In this document: piece after piece, positions 1 to 8,634 of the stretch
Position numbering within the stretch: position 1 is the first letter of the stretch
Layout of the letters: the number at the start of each line of letters is the position of its first letter
Assembly: GCA_910583895.1 (NCBI GenBank)
Contig: CAJTYJ010000010.1
Location: 21,741-85,740, forward strand
Length of the DNA: 64,000 bases
Origin: an uncultured Lachnospiraceae bacterium
Lineage (GTDB): Bacteria; Bacillota; Clostridia; Lachnospirales; Lachnospiraceae
Direction: 5' to 3'
Translations under genes and position numbers: made by a program
The notes under the pieces: generated by a model
Databases searched by the model: none
What the model was told of the DNA's origin: nothing
Seen by the model: the letters and a program-made list of their open reading frames with translations, nothing else

Positions 1-422
1 TGGGGCTGGAACTGGGTGCCGACGACTATATGATCAAGCCTTTTGACTCCAAAGAGCTGGTGGCCAGAGTCAAGGCGGTCCTGCGTCGTTTTCAGCCTGC
101 CCGGACAGACAGCGCTCCTTCTGCCAGAGTCGTACAGTATCCGGACCTTGTCATCAACCAGAGCAATTACTCTGTCCTTTACCGGGGGCAAACCGTAGAA
201 ATGCCTCCCAAGGAGTTAGAGCTTCTCTACTTCCTTGCCTCCTCTCCAAACCAGGTGTTTACAAGAGAACAGCTCCTGGATCATATCTGGGGCTATGAAT
301 ACATCGGAGACACCCGCACGGTTGACGTACACATCAAAAGGCTTCGGGAAAAAATCAAAGATCACGACGCCTGGCGCATCGCCACGGTCTGGGGTATCGG
401 CTATAAGTTCGAGGTGAAATGA
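1..422 (+). CDS. OmpR-family response regulator, C-terminal part (5' end outside window)
   Basis: The reading frame is already open at the window start and reads GLELGADDYMIKPFDSKEL, the end of a receiver domain with its conserved lysine in KPF. It continues into a winged-helix output domain ending with TRTVDVHIKRLREKI and VWGIGYKFEV. It is therefore a truncated view of a typical regulator of about 225-235 residues. The stop overlaps the start of the next gene in ATGA at 419-422, so it is probably translationally coupled to the sensor kinase downstream. The stimulus and targets cannot be told from the sequence. The internal ATG at 30 is not the true start. Confidence 0.95.
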   Translation, partial: GLELGADDYMIKPFDSKELVARVKAVLRRFQPARTDSAPSARVVQYPDLVINQSNYSVLYRGQTVEMPPKELELLYFLASSPNQVFTREQLLDHIWGYEYIGDTRTVDVHIKRLREKIKDHDAWRIATVWGIGYKFEVK

Positions 423-1867
423 TGCGGATCTCCCTGAACATCAAATACCTCTTCTCTTTCCTGGTCTTTGGCCTGTGCTGCTTTCTGTGCATCTCCACCG
501 TCACCTCCCGGCTGATGATGGAAAACGCCGTGACCACCAAAGCTGCCGCCTTCTACCAGGAAGGACTCTGCCTGTCTGATCAGTATGTGGTCAATTATTT
601 CGAAAAACAGGAGAACCGGAAAAATCTTTCCGCAATCCAGACCCATCTGGCCTCCCTGGACGTCTACTTAAACGCCCGGATCTGGCTGATCAGCCGGGAC
701 GGTGAACTGGTCTTAAGCTCCGGAAATGATCCGGTACACCAGATGATTCCGTCCTTCAATTCGGTTCTTCCCGGAGGGCGATACTATATGACCGGCGACT
801 TTTTTGGCATGTTCTCCGAAGAAACCTTAAGCGTTCTGATCCCGGTATCACACAATTATCATGTGCGGGGCTACATCGCCATCCATACCCCCATGTCAGT
901 GATCGTCCAGGATAAGGAAGGATACCTTTTCTCCTTCTATATCACGATGATCCTTCTTTTGCTCCTTGCCTTTTTCTTCGCCGTCTCTCTCTGGCTGATC
1001 ACCTGCCTTCCGATCCGGAGAATCCGAAAGACAGCCGGCGAATATGCGCTTGGCAACTACAGCACCCCCATCCACTTAAACCGGGAGGATGAGCTTGGAT
1101 TTCTTGCGGACACCATGGATTTTATGGCAGAAGCGCTGAAAGACTATGACGAAGACCAGAGAAAGCTGATCTCCAATATCTCCCATGACTTCCGCTCTCC
1201 TTTAACTTCCATTAAGGGCTACATCGAAGCCATCCAAGACGGCACGATTCCTTCCAATATGCAGGACAAATACCTGAATATTGTGCTGCGGGAGACGGAG
1301 CGCCTGACCAAGCTGACCAGTGGCCTTCTCACCCTGAACTCCATGGACCCGAAGCAGCACCGCCTGTGCAGAACCCGCTTTGACATCAATACGGCCATCA
1401 AGAACACCGCCGCCACTTTTGAGGGCACCTGCACCTCCAGACGGATCTCCATCGAGCTGCTTTTCACCGACCGGGAGTCCTATGTCCTGGCCGATATGGG
1501 CAAGATCCAGCAGGTTCTCTACAACCTGATTGACAATGCCATCAAATTCAGTCCGCCGGACTCCGTGATCACCGTGGAGACTACCCTGAAGTACGAAAAA
1601 CTCTTTGTCTCTGTCCGGGACACCGGTGTGGGCATCCCCAAAGACAGCCTGAAAAAAATATGGGAGCGCTTTTACAAGTCTGATGCCTCCAGAGGAAAAG
1701 ACAAGAAAGGCACCGGCCTGGGGCTTGCCATCGTAAAAGAGATCATCCAGCTCCACGACGAAAATATCAACGTCATCAGTACCGAGGGAGTCGGGACGGA
1801 GTTTATCTTTTCCTTAAGCCTGGCGGAAACAGAACCCGGCAGAATACAGCCGGAACAAAATGAGTGA
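419..1867 (+). CDS. Two-component sensor histidine kinase
   Basis: A 482-residue membrane kinase. There is a transmembrane segment at about residues 8-28, an extracytoplasmic sensor region to about 165, a second membrane segment at about 170-195, and a HAMP linker ending near 240. The HisKA H-box is ISNISHDFRSPLTS with His256 as predicted phosphoacceptor. The ATPase domain shows an N box (LYNLIDNAIKFS), G1 (DTGVGIP) and G2 (GTGLGLAI). It overlaps the preceding regulator by four bases, so the two form a cognate pair. The architecture resembles Clostridia kinases that sense envelope stress or antimicrobial peptides, but the signal is unknown. A terminator follows. Confidence 0.95.
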   Translation: MMRISLNIKYLFSFLVFGLCCFLCISTVTSRLMMENAVTTKAAAFYQEGLCLSDQYVVNYFEKQENRKNLSAIQTHLASLDVYLNARIWLISRDGELVLSSGNDPVHQMIPSFNSVLPGGRYYMTGDFFGMFSEETLSVLIPVSHNYHVRGYIAIHTPMSVIVQDKEGYLFSFYITMILLLLLAFFFAVSLWLITCLPIRRIRKTAGEYALGNYSTPIHLNREDELGFLADTMDFMAEALKDYDEDQRKLISNISHDFRSPLTSIKGYIEAIQDGTIPSNMQDKYLNIVLRETERLTKLTSGLLTLNSMDPKQHRLCRTRFDINTAIKNTAATFEGTCTSRRISIELLFTDRESYVLADMGKIQQVLYNLIDNAIKFSPPDSVITVETTLKYEKLFVSVRDTGVGIPKDSLKKIWERFYKSDASRGKDKKGTGLGLAIVKEIIQLHDENINVISTEGVGTEFIFSLSLAETEPGRIQPEQNE

Positions 1868-1891
1868 TATCTGGTTTCAGACGCAAAAAAA

Positions 1892-1926
1892 AGCGGCATC
1901 GAACCTTCAACAAGGCAGATGCCGCT
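1892..1926. terminator. Bidirectional intrinsic terminator between convergent genes
   Basis: A perfect 9-bp inverted repeat (AGCGGCATC / GATGCCGCT) with a 17-base loop lies between the converging kinase and hydratase genes. A run of eight A residues on the left gives a U tract for the minus-strand transcript. On the plus strand the stem is followed by CTTATTTC, a weaker tract. Confidence 0.85.
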
Positions 1927-1942
1927 CTTATTTCAAAACAGA

Positions 1943-4228
1943 CTATACACGATTGTAATTGATCAGACACCCTTTCAGGATGATCTCACGCTCATCCTCT
2001 GTCATCTCGCCCAGCTTCAGGGTAAATTCCTGCAGACCTTCTTTTACCACATAGGCCTTGACCTTCGAAGCCCCGTTTTTCACCGCCTCAGTAATGTGCG
2101 GAATGAACAGATAGTCTCCATTCTGGAAGGGAAGCGCTCCCTCGTCGATCAGGAAGGGAAGCATTCCCCAGTTGATCAGATTGGAACGGTAGCGTTTGGT
2201 GGCATAACCGTTGGCGATATTGGCCCAGCCCCCCAGCACCTTCTGGCAGGAAGCCGCCTGCTCTCTGGCCGATCCGTCTCCTGGCTTTACCGCGAAGATG
2301 GTACTGCCCACACCGGAATTGGTCCGGTCCACATCCGGATAGACCTTGCAGATCGCCTTATAGACCGGCTTCAGCTCCGCTACGGCCTCCACCGGACAGT
2401 TCCCGGCCTCAATGGCCTTCTGCGCCACCTGAACCGCCTTTGCTTTTCCGACATACTCCGGATCTTTCCTGGAAAGGGTAAATTCTGCCAGTCCAAGCGG
2501 ATTGGAGCGGTAGGAGGAAGTCTCCCCGGAGGGAATCAGCTCGTCCGTCGTGGTCACCGGATCATGAATCTCAGACACCACCTTCAGGATCAGATATTCC
2601 GGAAGGGCACTCATGGCCGGCCAGTCCTTGATATTGGGTCCAAAATGAATCTCCGCCGAAGGATCCGCCTTGCCTTTGCTGTCAAAGACCCGGTTCTCAT
2701 AGATCTGACGGTCAAAGACGTATTTGGGATTCCGGTACTCGACATCCAGCTCTGTGGCCGCCGTCAGATATCCTTTGTTGGCCGCGGTAGCCGCGATGGA
2801 ACGGGCATCCATCAGAGCGACGGAGGCAATCTGTCCGCTCTGCAGCTTGGAACCCTCCCGGTTGGGGAAGTTCCTGGTAGAATGACGAATGCTGAAACCA
2901 TTGTTGGAAGGCGTATCCCCGGCGCCGAAGCAGGGCCCGCAGAAAGCCGTCTTCAGCACCGCTCCGGTCTGCATCAGCATGGCAGCTGAGCCATTTTTCA
3001 CCAGCTCCATATAGACCGGCATGGATGCCGGATAGACACTTAACGTAAATTCATCGGCTCCGATGCTTCTTCCGTCCAGGATGTCCGCCGCTGCACAGAT
3101 ATTTTCAAAGCCGCCTCCGGCGCATCCGGCGATGATTCCCTGATCCACATAGAGCTTCCCATCCCGAACTTTACTGCGCAGGGAGAACGGAGTCTGATCT
3201 CCCAGGCTCACCCGCGCTCTGGCTTCACAGTCTGCCAGAATATCGTCCAGATTGGCATTGAGTTCTTCGATGGTGTATGCATTGCTCGGATGGAACGGCA
3301 TGGCGATCATGGGACGGATTTTCCCAAGATCCACCACAATCATGCCATCGTAGTACGCCACTTCCCCAGGATTCAGCTCCTGATACGCTTCACTTCTTCC
3401 ATGAATCTCATAGAATTCCCGGATCTTCTCATCGGTCTTCCAGATGGAAGACAGACAGGTGGTCTCCGTCGTCATGACATCGATGCCGATCCGGAAATCA
3501 GCGCTTAAGTTCGCCACCCCGTCTCCGATAAATTCCATGACTTTATTATTCACATAACCGCAGTCAAATACTTCTTTGATGATAGCCAGCGCCACATCCT
3601 GAGGACCGACGCCTTTTGCCGGTGCACCGGTCAGATACACGCCAACCACACCGGGCATGGAGATATCATAGGTCTGGTTCAGGAGCTGTTTCACCAGCTC
3701 CGGTCCGCCCTCTCCCACGGCCATCGTGCCAAGCGCCCCATAGCGGGTATGGCTGTCCGATCCAAGGATCATCTTCCCGCCGCCTGAGAGCATCTCACGC
3801 GCATACTGATGAATCACGGCCTGATGAGGCGGTACATAGACGCCGCCGTATTTTTTCGCACAGGTCAGCCCGAACATATGATCGTCTTCATTGATGGTTC
3901 CTCCAACCGCGCACAGGCTGTTGTGGCAGTTGGTCAGTACATAAGGCATGGGAAACTGGGTCAGCCCCGAAGCCCGGGCCGTCTGGATGATCCCCACGAA
4001 CGTAATGTCGTGGGAGGTCAGCTTGTCAAACCGGATCTGAAGCTTATCCATATTCCCGGATGTATTGTGTGCCTTTAAAATTCCATAGGCGATGGTCTGC
4101 TTCCTTGCCTCTTCCCTGGACGGAACTTCTGCCATCTTTCCGGCCAGAACTGCAGACGCCTCCGACGTATCCGGCACGATCTGTGTCCCGTTCAGAACAT
4201 AGGCGCCGCCATTGTATAACTCAATCAT
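1943..4228 (-). CDS. Aconitase-superfamily hydratase (YbhJ-like)
   Basis: A 761-residue protein of the aconitase superfamily. Signature stretches are LGSDSHTRYGALGTMAVGEG near residue 160, GCAGGGFENI near 368 and FCGPCFGAGDTP near 428. The three cysteines in the last two motifs match the ligands of an aconitase 4Fe-4S cluster. The length and order fit the monomeric group that includes E. coli YbhJ; clostridial members are usually annotated only as hydratase. The substrate is unknown, and citrate/isocitrate activity should not be assumed. The start is placed at the second possible Met (4228) because GGAGG sits six bases upstream; the earlier ATG pair at 4243 has no ribosome site. A promoter and operator-like palindrome lie upstream. 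Confidence 0.93.
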   Translation of the reverse strand: MIELYNGGAYVLNGTQIVPDTSEASAVLAGKMAEVPSREEARKQTIAYGILKAHNTSGNMDKLQIRFDKLTSHDITFVGIIQTARASGLTQFPMPYVLTNCHNSLCAVGGTINEDDHMFGLTCAKKYGGVYVPPHQAVIHQYAREMLSGGGKMILGSDSHTRYGALGTMAVGEGGPELVKQLLNQTYDISMPGVVGVYLTGAPAKGVGPQDVALAIIKEVFDCGYVNNKVMEFIGDGVANLSADFRIGIDVMTTETTCLSSIWKTDEKIREFYEIHGRSEAYQELNPGEVAYYDGMIVVDLGKIRPMIAMPFHPSNAYTIEELNANLDDILADCEARARVSLGDQTPFSLRSKVRDGKLYVDQGIIAGCAGGGFENICAAADILDGRSIGADEFTLSVYPASMPVYMELVKNGSAAMLMQTGAVLKTAFCGPCFGAGDTPSNNGFSIRHSTRNFPNREGSKLQSGQIASVALMDARSIAATAANKGYLTAATELDVEYRNPKYVFDRQIYENRVFDSKGKADPSAEIHFGPNIKDWPAMSALPEYLILKVVSEIHDPVTTTDELIPSGETSSYRSNPLGLAEFTLSRKDPEYVGKAKAVQVAQKAIEAGNCPVEAVAELKPVYKAICKVYPDVDRTNSGVGSTIFAVKPGDGSAREQAASCQKVLGGWANIANGYATKRYRSNLINWGMLPFLIDEGALPFQNGDYLFIPHITEAVKNGASKVKAYVVKEGLQEFTLKLGEMTEDEREIILKGCLINYNRV

Positions 4229-4252
4229 AGATACCTCCATCATATATATTCT

Positions 4253-4274
4253 GATTGTATACGATTATACAATC
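4253..4274. promoter_or_regulatory. Operator-like palindrome overlapping the hydratase -10 box
   Basis: A perfect 9-4-9 inverted repeat: GATTGTATA, CGAT, TATACAATC. It covers the -10 box of the hydratase promoter, so a dimeric repressor bound here would block RNA polymerase. TTGTATA/TATACAA half-sites resemble those of several GntR-family repressors, but no such gene is adjacent. Confidence 0.7.
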
Positions 4275-4292
4275 GTCCGGGCTTTTTTTCAA
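4264..4292 (-). promoter_or_regulatory. SigA-type promoter of the hydratase gene
   Basis: Reading the minus strand, TTGAAA (4292-4287) is followed after exactly 17 bases by TATAAT (4269-4264). The -10 box lies about 35 bases before the chosen start at 4228. The box match and spacing are close to consensus. Confidence 0.8.
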
Positions 4293-4339
4293 TCTCTTTC
4301 CGGAAATTTGTGTATTTTTTCCTTAGACACTTCCGTCTG

Positions 4340-6373
4340 CTACTGCATGGCCTCCTGTAAATGTTCTCCTGCCTTTGGAAACGTCATGGTCACTTTAAAG
4401 AGATCCCCGTCCAGATAGATCGCAAAGGTCCCATGCTGCAGTTCCGTCAGATCCTTGGCGATGGATAAGCCCAGCCCGCTGCCTTCTGTGCTTCGGGATT
4501 CATCCCCTCTGGTGAAGCGTTCCGTCAGTTCTTCCGCCGAAATATTCAGCGCCTGCTCCGAGATATTTTTCATGGATAGAACCGCCCGTTCTTCCTCTTC
4601 CATAAGGTCAACATAGACCCTTGTGTAAGGCATCGCATACTTTTCCACATTCCGGTACAGATTTTCGATAATTCTCCACAGATGTCTGCCGTCTGCCTCC
4701 ACATACAGGGGATGATCCGGATACTCTTCCAGCAGCGTAAGTCCCCGCACGGCAAAACGCTCTGTAAATTCTCCGCCGGTCTGCATCAGAAGCTCCTTTA
4801 AGTCAATCTTCCCCATGTCCAGCACCACATTGCCGGAGCTGGCCCTGGAAGCTTCCACCAGATCCTCCGTCAGCTGTTTCAGGCGCTGGGATTTCTGGTC
4901 CAGCACCAGAAGATATTCCTGTATTTTCGGACTGTCGATCCGCTCCCGCTTCATCAGATCCACATAGTTGATGATGGAGGTCAAAGGCGTCTTCAGATCA
5001 TGAGACACATTGGTGATCAGAGCCGCTTTCATCCGCTCGCTCTTCATCTGTTCCTGCAGTGCAGTCTGAAGTCCTTCTCCCAGCTGATTCACCGCCTCTG
5101 CCATCTGCCGGTTTCCAAAAAACAAGCGTTCCTCCGGCATTTTGGCATCCTGCACGCCCTCTGCCAGCGCCTGTACGCCCTCCAAAAGCTTTTGGCGCTG
5201 GATTTCTTCACTCACCAAAACCCCCAGAACTGCCAGTTCATAAAGAAAGACGACAAAACCAGCTACGGCACCTTTTCCAAGAAAAACCCACAGCAGAGAC
5301 TGAAACAGCACAAATCCCCCAAAAATCACACCGACCCGAAGGGCCATATGCATATGGGACAGAAGTTCCGCCACATACTTTCCTGCGGCCCCGGACAGCT
5401 TCCAGAACAGCCAGAACAGCGTGCACAAAAGGATCAGGGCACTTCCTCCCAAAGCCAGCCCGTATCCGGCCAGCCAGCCCCTGGCGGCCTCATAAGTCCT
5501 GGCTCCCCGGGCAAATCCGTCAGCCACCAAAAAGTCCGTGTCAATCCCTACATAGACCTGATATTCCCCTTCCAGATGCGCGTTCCATCCCGTCAAAAGC
5601 GCATGCGTATTATAGGAATAATACTCTCCGATCCTCTGCTGCACCACAGAAGCCGACCGGCTGTCAAAAGAGTAATAGCTTCCAAACCCGTAAAAATAAT
5701 CTTCCAGCTCTTTCGAATCCCCGCTGCCTTCCCGGAGTTTCGGCACATTCGTATACAGACTGCCGCTGCTTAAATCTTTCAGGGCATAACGCACATTAAC
5801 GGCCTCATACGACCAGTTTTTTAAAATCTGCTGGTATTTTGCCACGTCTTTTTGCAAAAGTTTCATGGCCTCTAGAATCTGTTCCACTACCACCTGATAT
5901 TCTTCGTCGCATTCGTTGGCATACTGCTGGATGCTTTCATAGAAGAGCGGCCGGTAAGATTCCTGCAGGACATTTTCCCGGATGTTTGTTCCCTTTAAAC
6001 TCCACTGATACAGATCACCCAGCCGGTAACAGATCCCGTCTCCTTTTTGATTCTCCGGAATCACATCATAGACCGTTTTTGACTCCAGATAGTCCCGGAC
6101 TCTGATAATCCGCTCCGGGTCAAATATCCCCCCTCTTTCCAGGCGGCTGCTCCTTGCCATGACTTCCAGCGCGTGATAGACCGCATCCGAAGCCTGCCTT
6201 TGATATTCTGCAGAATCCTGCCAGGAATTCCCCTTCAAAATATCTTTCCACATTTCCTGTGTATAGCCTTCCTGATTGTTTTTGGCAACCCCGAAAGCCA
6301 GCACTGTTGCTGCTGCCAGATTCAGAAAGACCAATACCCAGCGCCGAAAGGTTCTGTACCCTTTTTTTTCCAT
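4340..6373 (-). CDS. Two-component sensor histidine kinase with large extracytoplasmic domain
   Basis: 677 residues. It has an N-terminal membrane anchor (about residues 13-28), then roughly 270 residues of external sensor region, then several hydrophobic segments between about 305 and 400. The kinase core follows: H-box LITNVSHDLKTPLTS with predicted phospho-His458, N box IIENLYRNVEKYA and G2 box GSGLGLSIAKDL. Multiple membrane spans before the HisKA domain resemble kinases paired with VanR-like regulators in Lachnospiraceae. GGAGG precedes the ATG. It starts 16 bp downstream of the regulator stop, so the two form one operon. The signal is unknown. Confidence 0.93.
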   Translation of the reverse strand: MEKKGYRTFRRWVLVFLNLAAATVLAFGVAKNNQEGYTQEMWKDILKGNSWQDSAEYQRQASDAVYHALEVMARSSRLERGGIFDPERIIRVRDYLESKTVYDVIPENQKGDGICYRLGDLYQWSLKGTNIRENVLQESYRPLFYESIQQYANECDEEYQVVVEQILEAMKLLQKDVAKYQQILKNWSYEAVNVRYALKDLSSGSLYTNVPKLREGSGDSKELEDYFYGFGSYYSFDSRSASVVQQRIGEYYSYNTHALLTGWNAHLEGEYQVYVGIDTDFLVADGFARGARTYEAARGWLAGYGLALGGSALILLCTLFWLFWKLSGAAGKYVAELLSHMHMALRVGVIFGGFVLFQSLLWVFLGKGAVAGFVVFLYELAVLGVLVSEEIQRQKLLEGVQALAEGVQDAKMPEERLFFGNRQMAEAVNQLGEGLQTALQEQMKSERMKAALITNVSHDLKTPLTSIINYVDLMKRERIDSPKIQEYLLVLDQKSQRLKQLTEDLVEASRASSGNVVLDMGKIDLKELLMQTGGEFTERFAVRGLTLLEEYPDHPLYVEADGRHLWRIIENLYRNVEKYAMPYTRVYVDLMEEEERAVLSMKNISEQALNISAEELTERFTRGDESRSTEGSGLGLSIAKDLTELQHGTFAIYLDGDLFKVTMTFPKAGEHLQEAMQ

Positions 6374-6389
6374 AAGTCATCCTCCGAAA

Positions 6390-7079
6390 CTATTGTTTCT
6401 CGATCTTATACCCCACGCCCCAGACAACCTTGATATATCTGGGATCTTTGGGATTGATCTCTATTTTTTCCCGGATATGACGAATATGTACAGCTACGGT
6501 ATTGTCTCCCCCAAGCGCCTCTTCTTTCCAGATCCGCTCATAGATCTGGGAGATGGAGAACACGCGTCCCGGATTCTGGACCAGCAAAAGAAGGATCCGG
6601 TATTCGATGGGCGTCAGTTTTACAGGCTCATCATCCACGGTTACTTCTTTGCGTTCATCGTCCACACAGAGTCCTCCAATGCGGAAAACGGTGAGTTTCG
6701 TCTCAGTCATGGCGCCGAATTGGGTGTAGCGCCGGAGCAAAGATTTAACCCGCGCCGTCAGTTCCAGCGGATTAAAAGGTTTGGTGATATAATCATCCGC
6801 CCCGATATTCAGTCCCAGGATCTTGTCCACATCCTCCGACTTGGCTGACAGAAAGATGATCGGCACCCTGCTCTCTTCCCGGATCTTCATCGTCGCCCGG
6901 ATCCCGTCCAGACGGGGCATCATGATGTCAATCAAAAGCAGATGGATCTCATGCTTTTTCAGCATCTCAATTGCTTCCATCCCGTCATATGCCTTCAAAA
7001 CGGTATATCCTTCCTGACTCAGATAGATCTCGATGGCATCCACAATCGCGCGGTCATCGTCGCATACCAGTATGTTCAT
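6390..7079 (-). CDS. OmpR/VanR-type response regulator
   Basis: 229 residues with a full receiver domain (acidic DDD near residues 7-9, phosphoacceptor Asp51 in LLIDIMMP, conserved Lys100 in TKPFNP) and a winged-helix output domain ending in HIRHIREKIEINP and VVWGVGYKIE. It is the first gene of an operon with the kinase at 4340. The ribosome site AAAGGAGAG lies upstream. Directly repeated TTATTAAGAT motifs near its promoter could be autoregulatory binding sites. Confidence 0.95.
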   Translation of the reverse strand: MNILVCDDDRAIVDAIEIYLSQEGYTVLKAYDGMEAIEMLKKHEIHLLLIDIMMPRLDGIRATMKIREESRVPIIFLSAKSEDVDKILGLNIGADDYITKPFNPLELTARVKSLLRRYTQFGAMTETKLTVFRIGGLCVDDERKEVTVDDEPVKLTPIEYRILLLLVQNPGRVFSISQIYERIWKEEALGGDNTVAVHIRHIREKIEINPKDPRYIKVVWGVGYKIEKQ

Positions 7080-7105
7080 ATTCGTCTCTCCTTTTCTACA
7101 CTTTG

Positions 7106-7152
7106 GTTATACCATTTTCTTATTAAGATGCCTGGATAAAAATTATTAAGAT
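7106..7152 (-). promoter_or_regulatory. Promoter region with direct repeats upstream of the response regulator
   Basis: On the minus strand an extended -10 box (TGG-TATAAC) lies at 7111-7106. The plus-strand motif TTATTAAGAT occurs twice, at 7120-7129 and 7143-7152, with starts 23 bases apart (about two helical turns). They sit around the -35 position and just upstream, a usual arrangement for binding of two OmpR-type dimers. There is no convincing -35 hexamer, consistent with an activated promoter. Confidence 0.5.
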
Positions 7153-7484
7153 TCCATTAAATTGCCGGGAATCCATTGAACCGATGCAGACACCGCCGGG
7201 AGGACACAGATTCCGTCCGGCAGGCGAAGGCAGTGCAGGTCTGAATCAGCCTTCCAATTACCGCCGGCGGCGCCTGGAAAAGTCTCCCACCGCCCCTGCA
7301 TCAGAAGTGGATTTCATCCCTGCCGGAAATACTCCCTTTTAAAAGCCTGCCTGCCAGAATCTGCGCTTCCCGGCGGCTGTGTATCCAATACTCTGTTTCC
7401 GTGACTCTCAGACTGGTACATCCTAAAAATCTGCCTGACCTCACCGTGCTTCCTTCTGCTTAGACACCCTTCCGGCGCGCCTCT
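7153..7484. other. Gene-free stretch, no assignable feature
   Basis: This GC-richer stretch lies between the regulator promoter and the end of the aminopeptidase gene. I see short self-complementary patches such as CCGCCGGCGG but no open frame with a ribosome site, no clear terminator with a T tract, and no known RNA fold. Confidence 0.4.
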
Positions 7485-8603
7485 TTACGGCACAAGTCCT
7501 TCGGGATTCAGTCCCTGCAGCTCTGGCAGCACAAATCTTCCGTCTTTTCGGATCAGCACGTCATCAAAATAAATCTCCCCGCCGCCATACTCCGGCCTCT
7601 GGATCAGCACCAGATCCCAGTGGATGGAGGACACATTCCCATTGGGCGCCTCATCATAGCAGTTCCCCGGCGTAAAATGAATCGACCCCATAATCTTCTC
7701 ATCAAACAGCGTATCTTTCATGGGTTCCAAAACATATGGGTTCACTCCGATGGCAAACTCTCCCACATACCGTGCCCCCTCATCGGTGTCAAGTACATGG
7801 GTGATTCGCTCCGTATCATTGGCAGAGGCCTCCACGATCTTTCCGTCCCGGAAAGTAAACCTGATATTTTCATAGGTAAATCCCTGAAACACCGAAGGCG
7901 TATTGTAAGATAAAGTGCCGTTTATGGAATCCCTGACCGGTGCGGTGAAAACCTCTCCGTCCGGAATATTCATCCGGCCTGCACAGGGAATGGCCGGAAT
8001 TCCCTTGATGGAAAATGTAAGATCCGTACCAGGGCCTGTGATCCGCACCCGGTCGGTCCTTTCCATCCGTTTCACCAGAGGCTCCATGGCCGCCTCCATC
8101 CGGCTGTAGTCCAGATTGCATACCCGGAAATAAAAGTCTTCAAACGCCTCCGTGCTTGTCCCGGACAGCTGGGCCATGGCGTCGTTTGGATAGCGCAGTA
8201 CCACCCACCGGGTTTTGGGTACCCGGACTTTGTGGTGCACCGGGGTTACATAATATTTTTCATAGAGAGCCATACGCTCCGCCGGCACATCGGACAGCTC
8301 TGCTATATTGTCACTGCCCCGCACTGCAATGTAGCAGTCCATCCTGGACATCTCCAAAGCATCCACCTCTGCCGCCAGCTCCATCTGCTCCTTCGTACAT
8401 TCCATGATCTGAAGCCTCTGAAGCTGCGGGTCTGTGTAGTGGATAAAGGGCAGTCCCCCCGCCCTGTATACTGCCCGGATCAGCTCCTTTGCCAGCTCCC
8501 TGGTGCTGGCACCCGTATAGTGTATATAGACCTTGTCCCCTGTCTTCACCTGACAGGAATAGTGCACAAGTCCCTCAGCCAGTGTTCTGATTCTCTCATC
8601 CAT
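7485..8603 (-). CDS. M29-family metallo-aminopeptidase
   Basis: 372 residues, matching the size of M29 aminopeptidases (AmpS / aminopeptidase T group), which remove N-terminal residues using a two-metal site. Conserved stretches include IPDGEVFTAP, the GEFAIGVNP block, GSIHFTPGNCY and SSIHWDLV; the acidic and histidine residues in these blocks correspond to the family metal ligands. No signal peptide is present, so it should act in the cytoplasm on peptides. The start at 8603 has GGAGA upstream. It probably stands as its own unit or follows the 8635 gene. Confidence 0.93.
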   Translation of the reverse strand: MDERIRTLAEGLVHYSCQVKTGDKVYIHYTGASTRELAKELIRAVYRAGGLPFIHYTDPQLQRLQIMECTKEQMELAAEVDALEMSRMDCYIAVRGSDNIAELSDVPAERMALYEKYYVTPVHHKVRVPKTRWVVLRYPNDAMAQLSGTSTEAFEDFYFRVCNLDYSRMEAAMEPLVKRMERTDRVRITGPGTDLTFSIKGIPAIPCAGRMNIPDGEVFTAPVRDSINGTLSYNTPSVFQGFTYENIRFTFRDGKIVEASANDTERITHVLDTDEGARYVGEFAIGVNPYVLEPMKDTLFDEKIMGSIHFTPGNCYDEAPNGNVSSIHWDLVLIQRPEYGGGEIYFDDVLIRKDGRFVLPELQGLNPEGLVP

Positions 8604-8634
8604 CGTCCATTCTCCTTGCTGTTCTCATGATTTC

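Noticed and set aside
1919..2989. A 356-codon plus-strand open frame opposite the hydratase
   Set aside because: The minus-strand frame has clear aconitase-family motifs; the plus frame is an antisense shadow.
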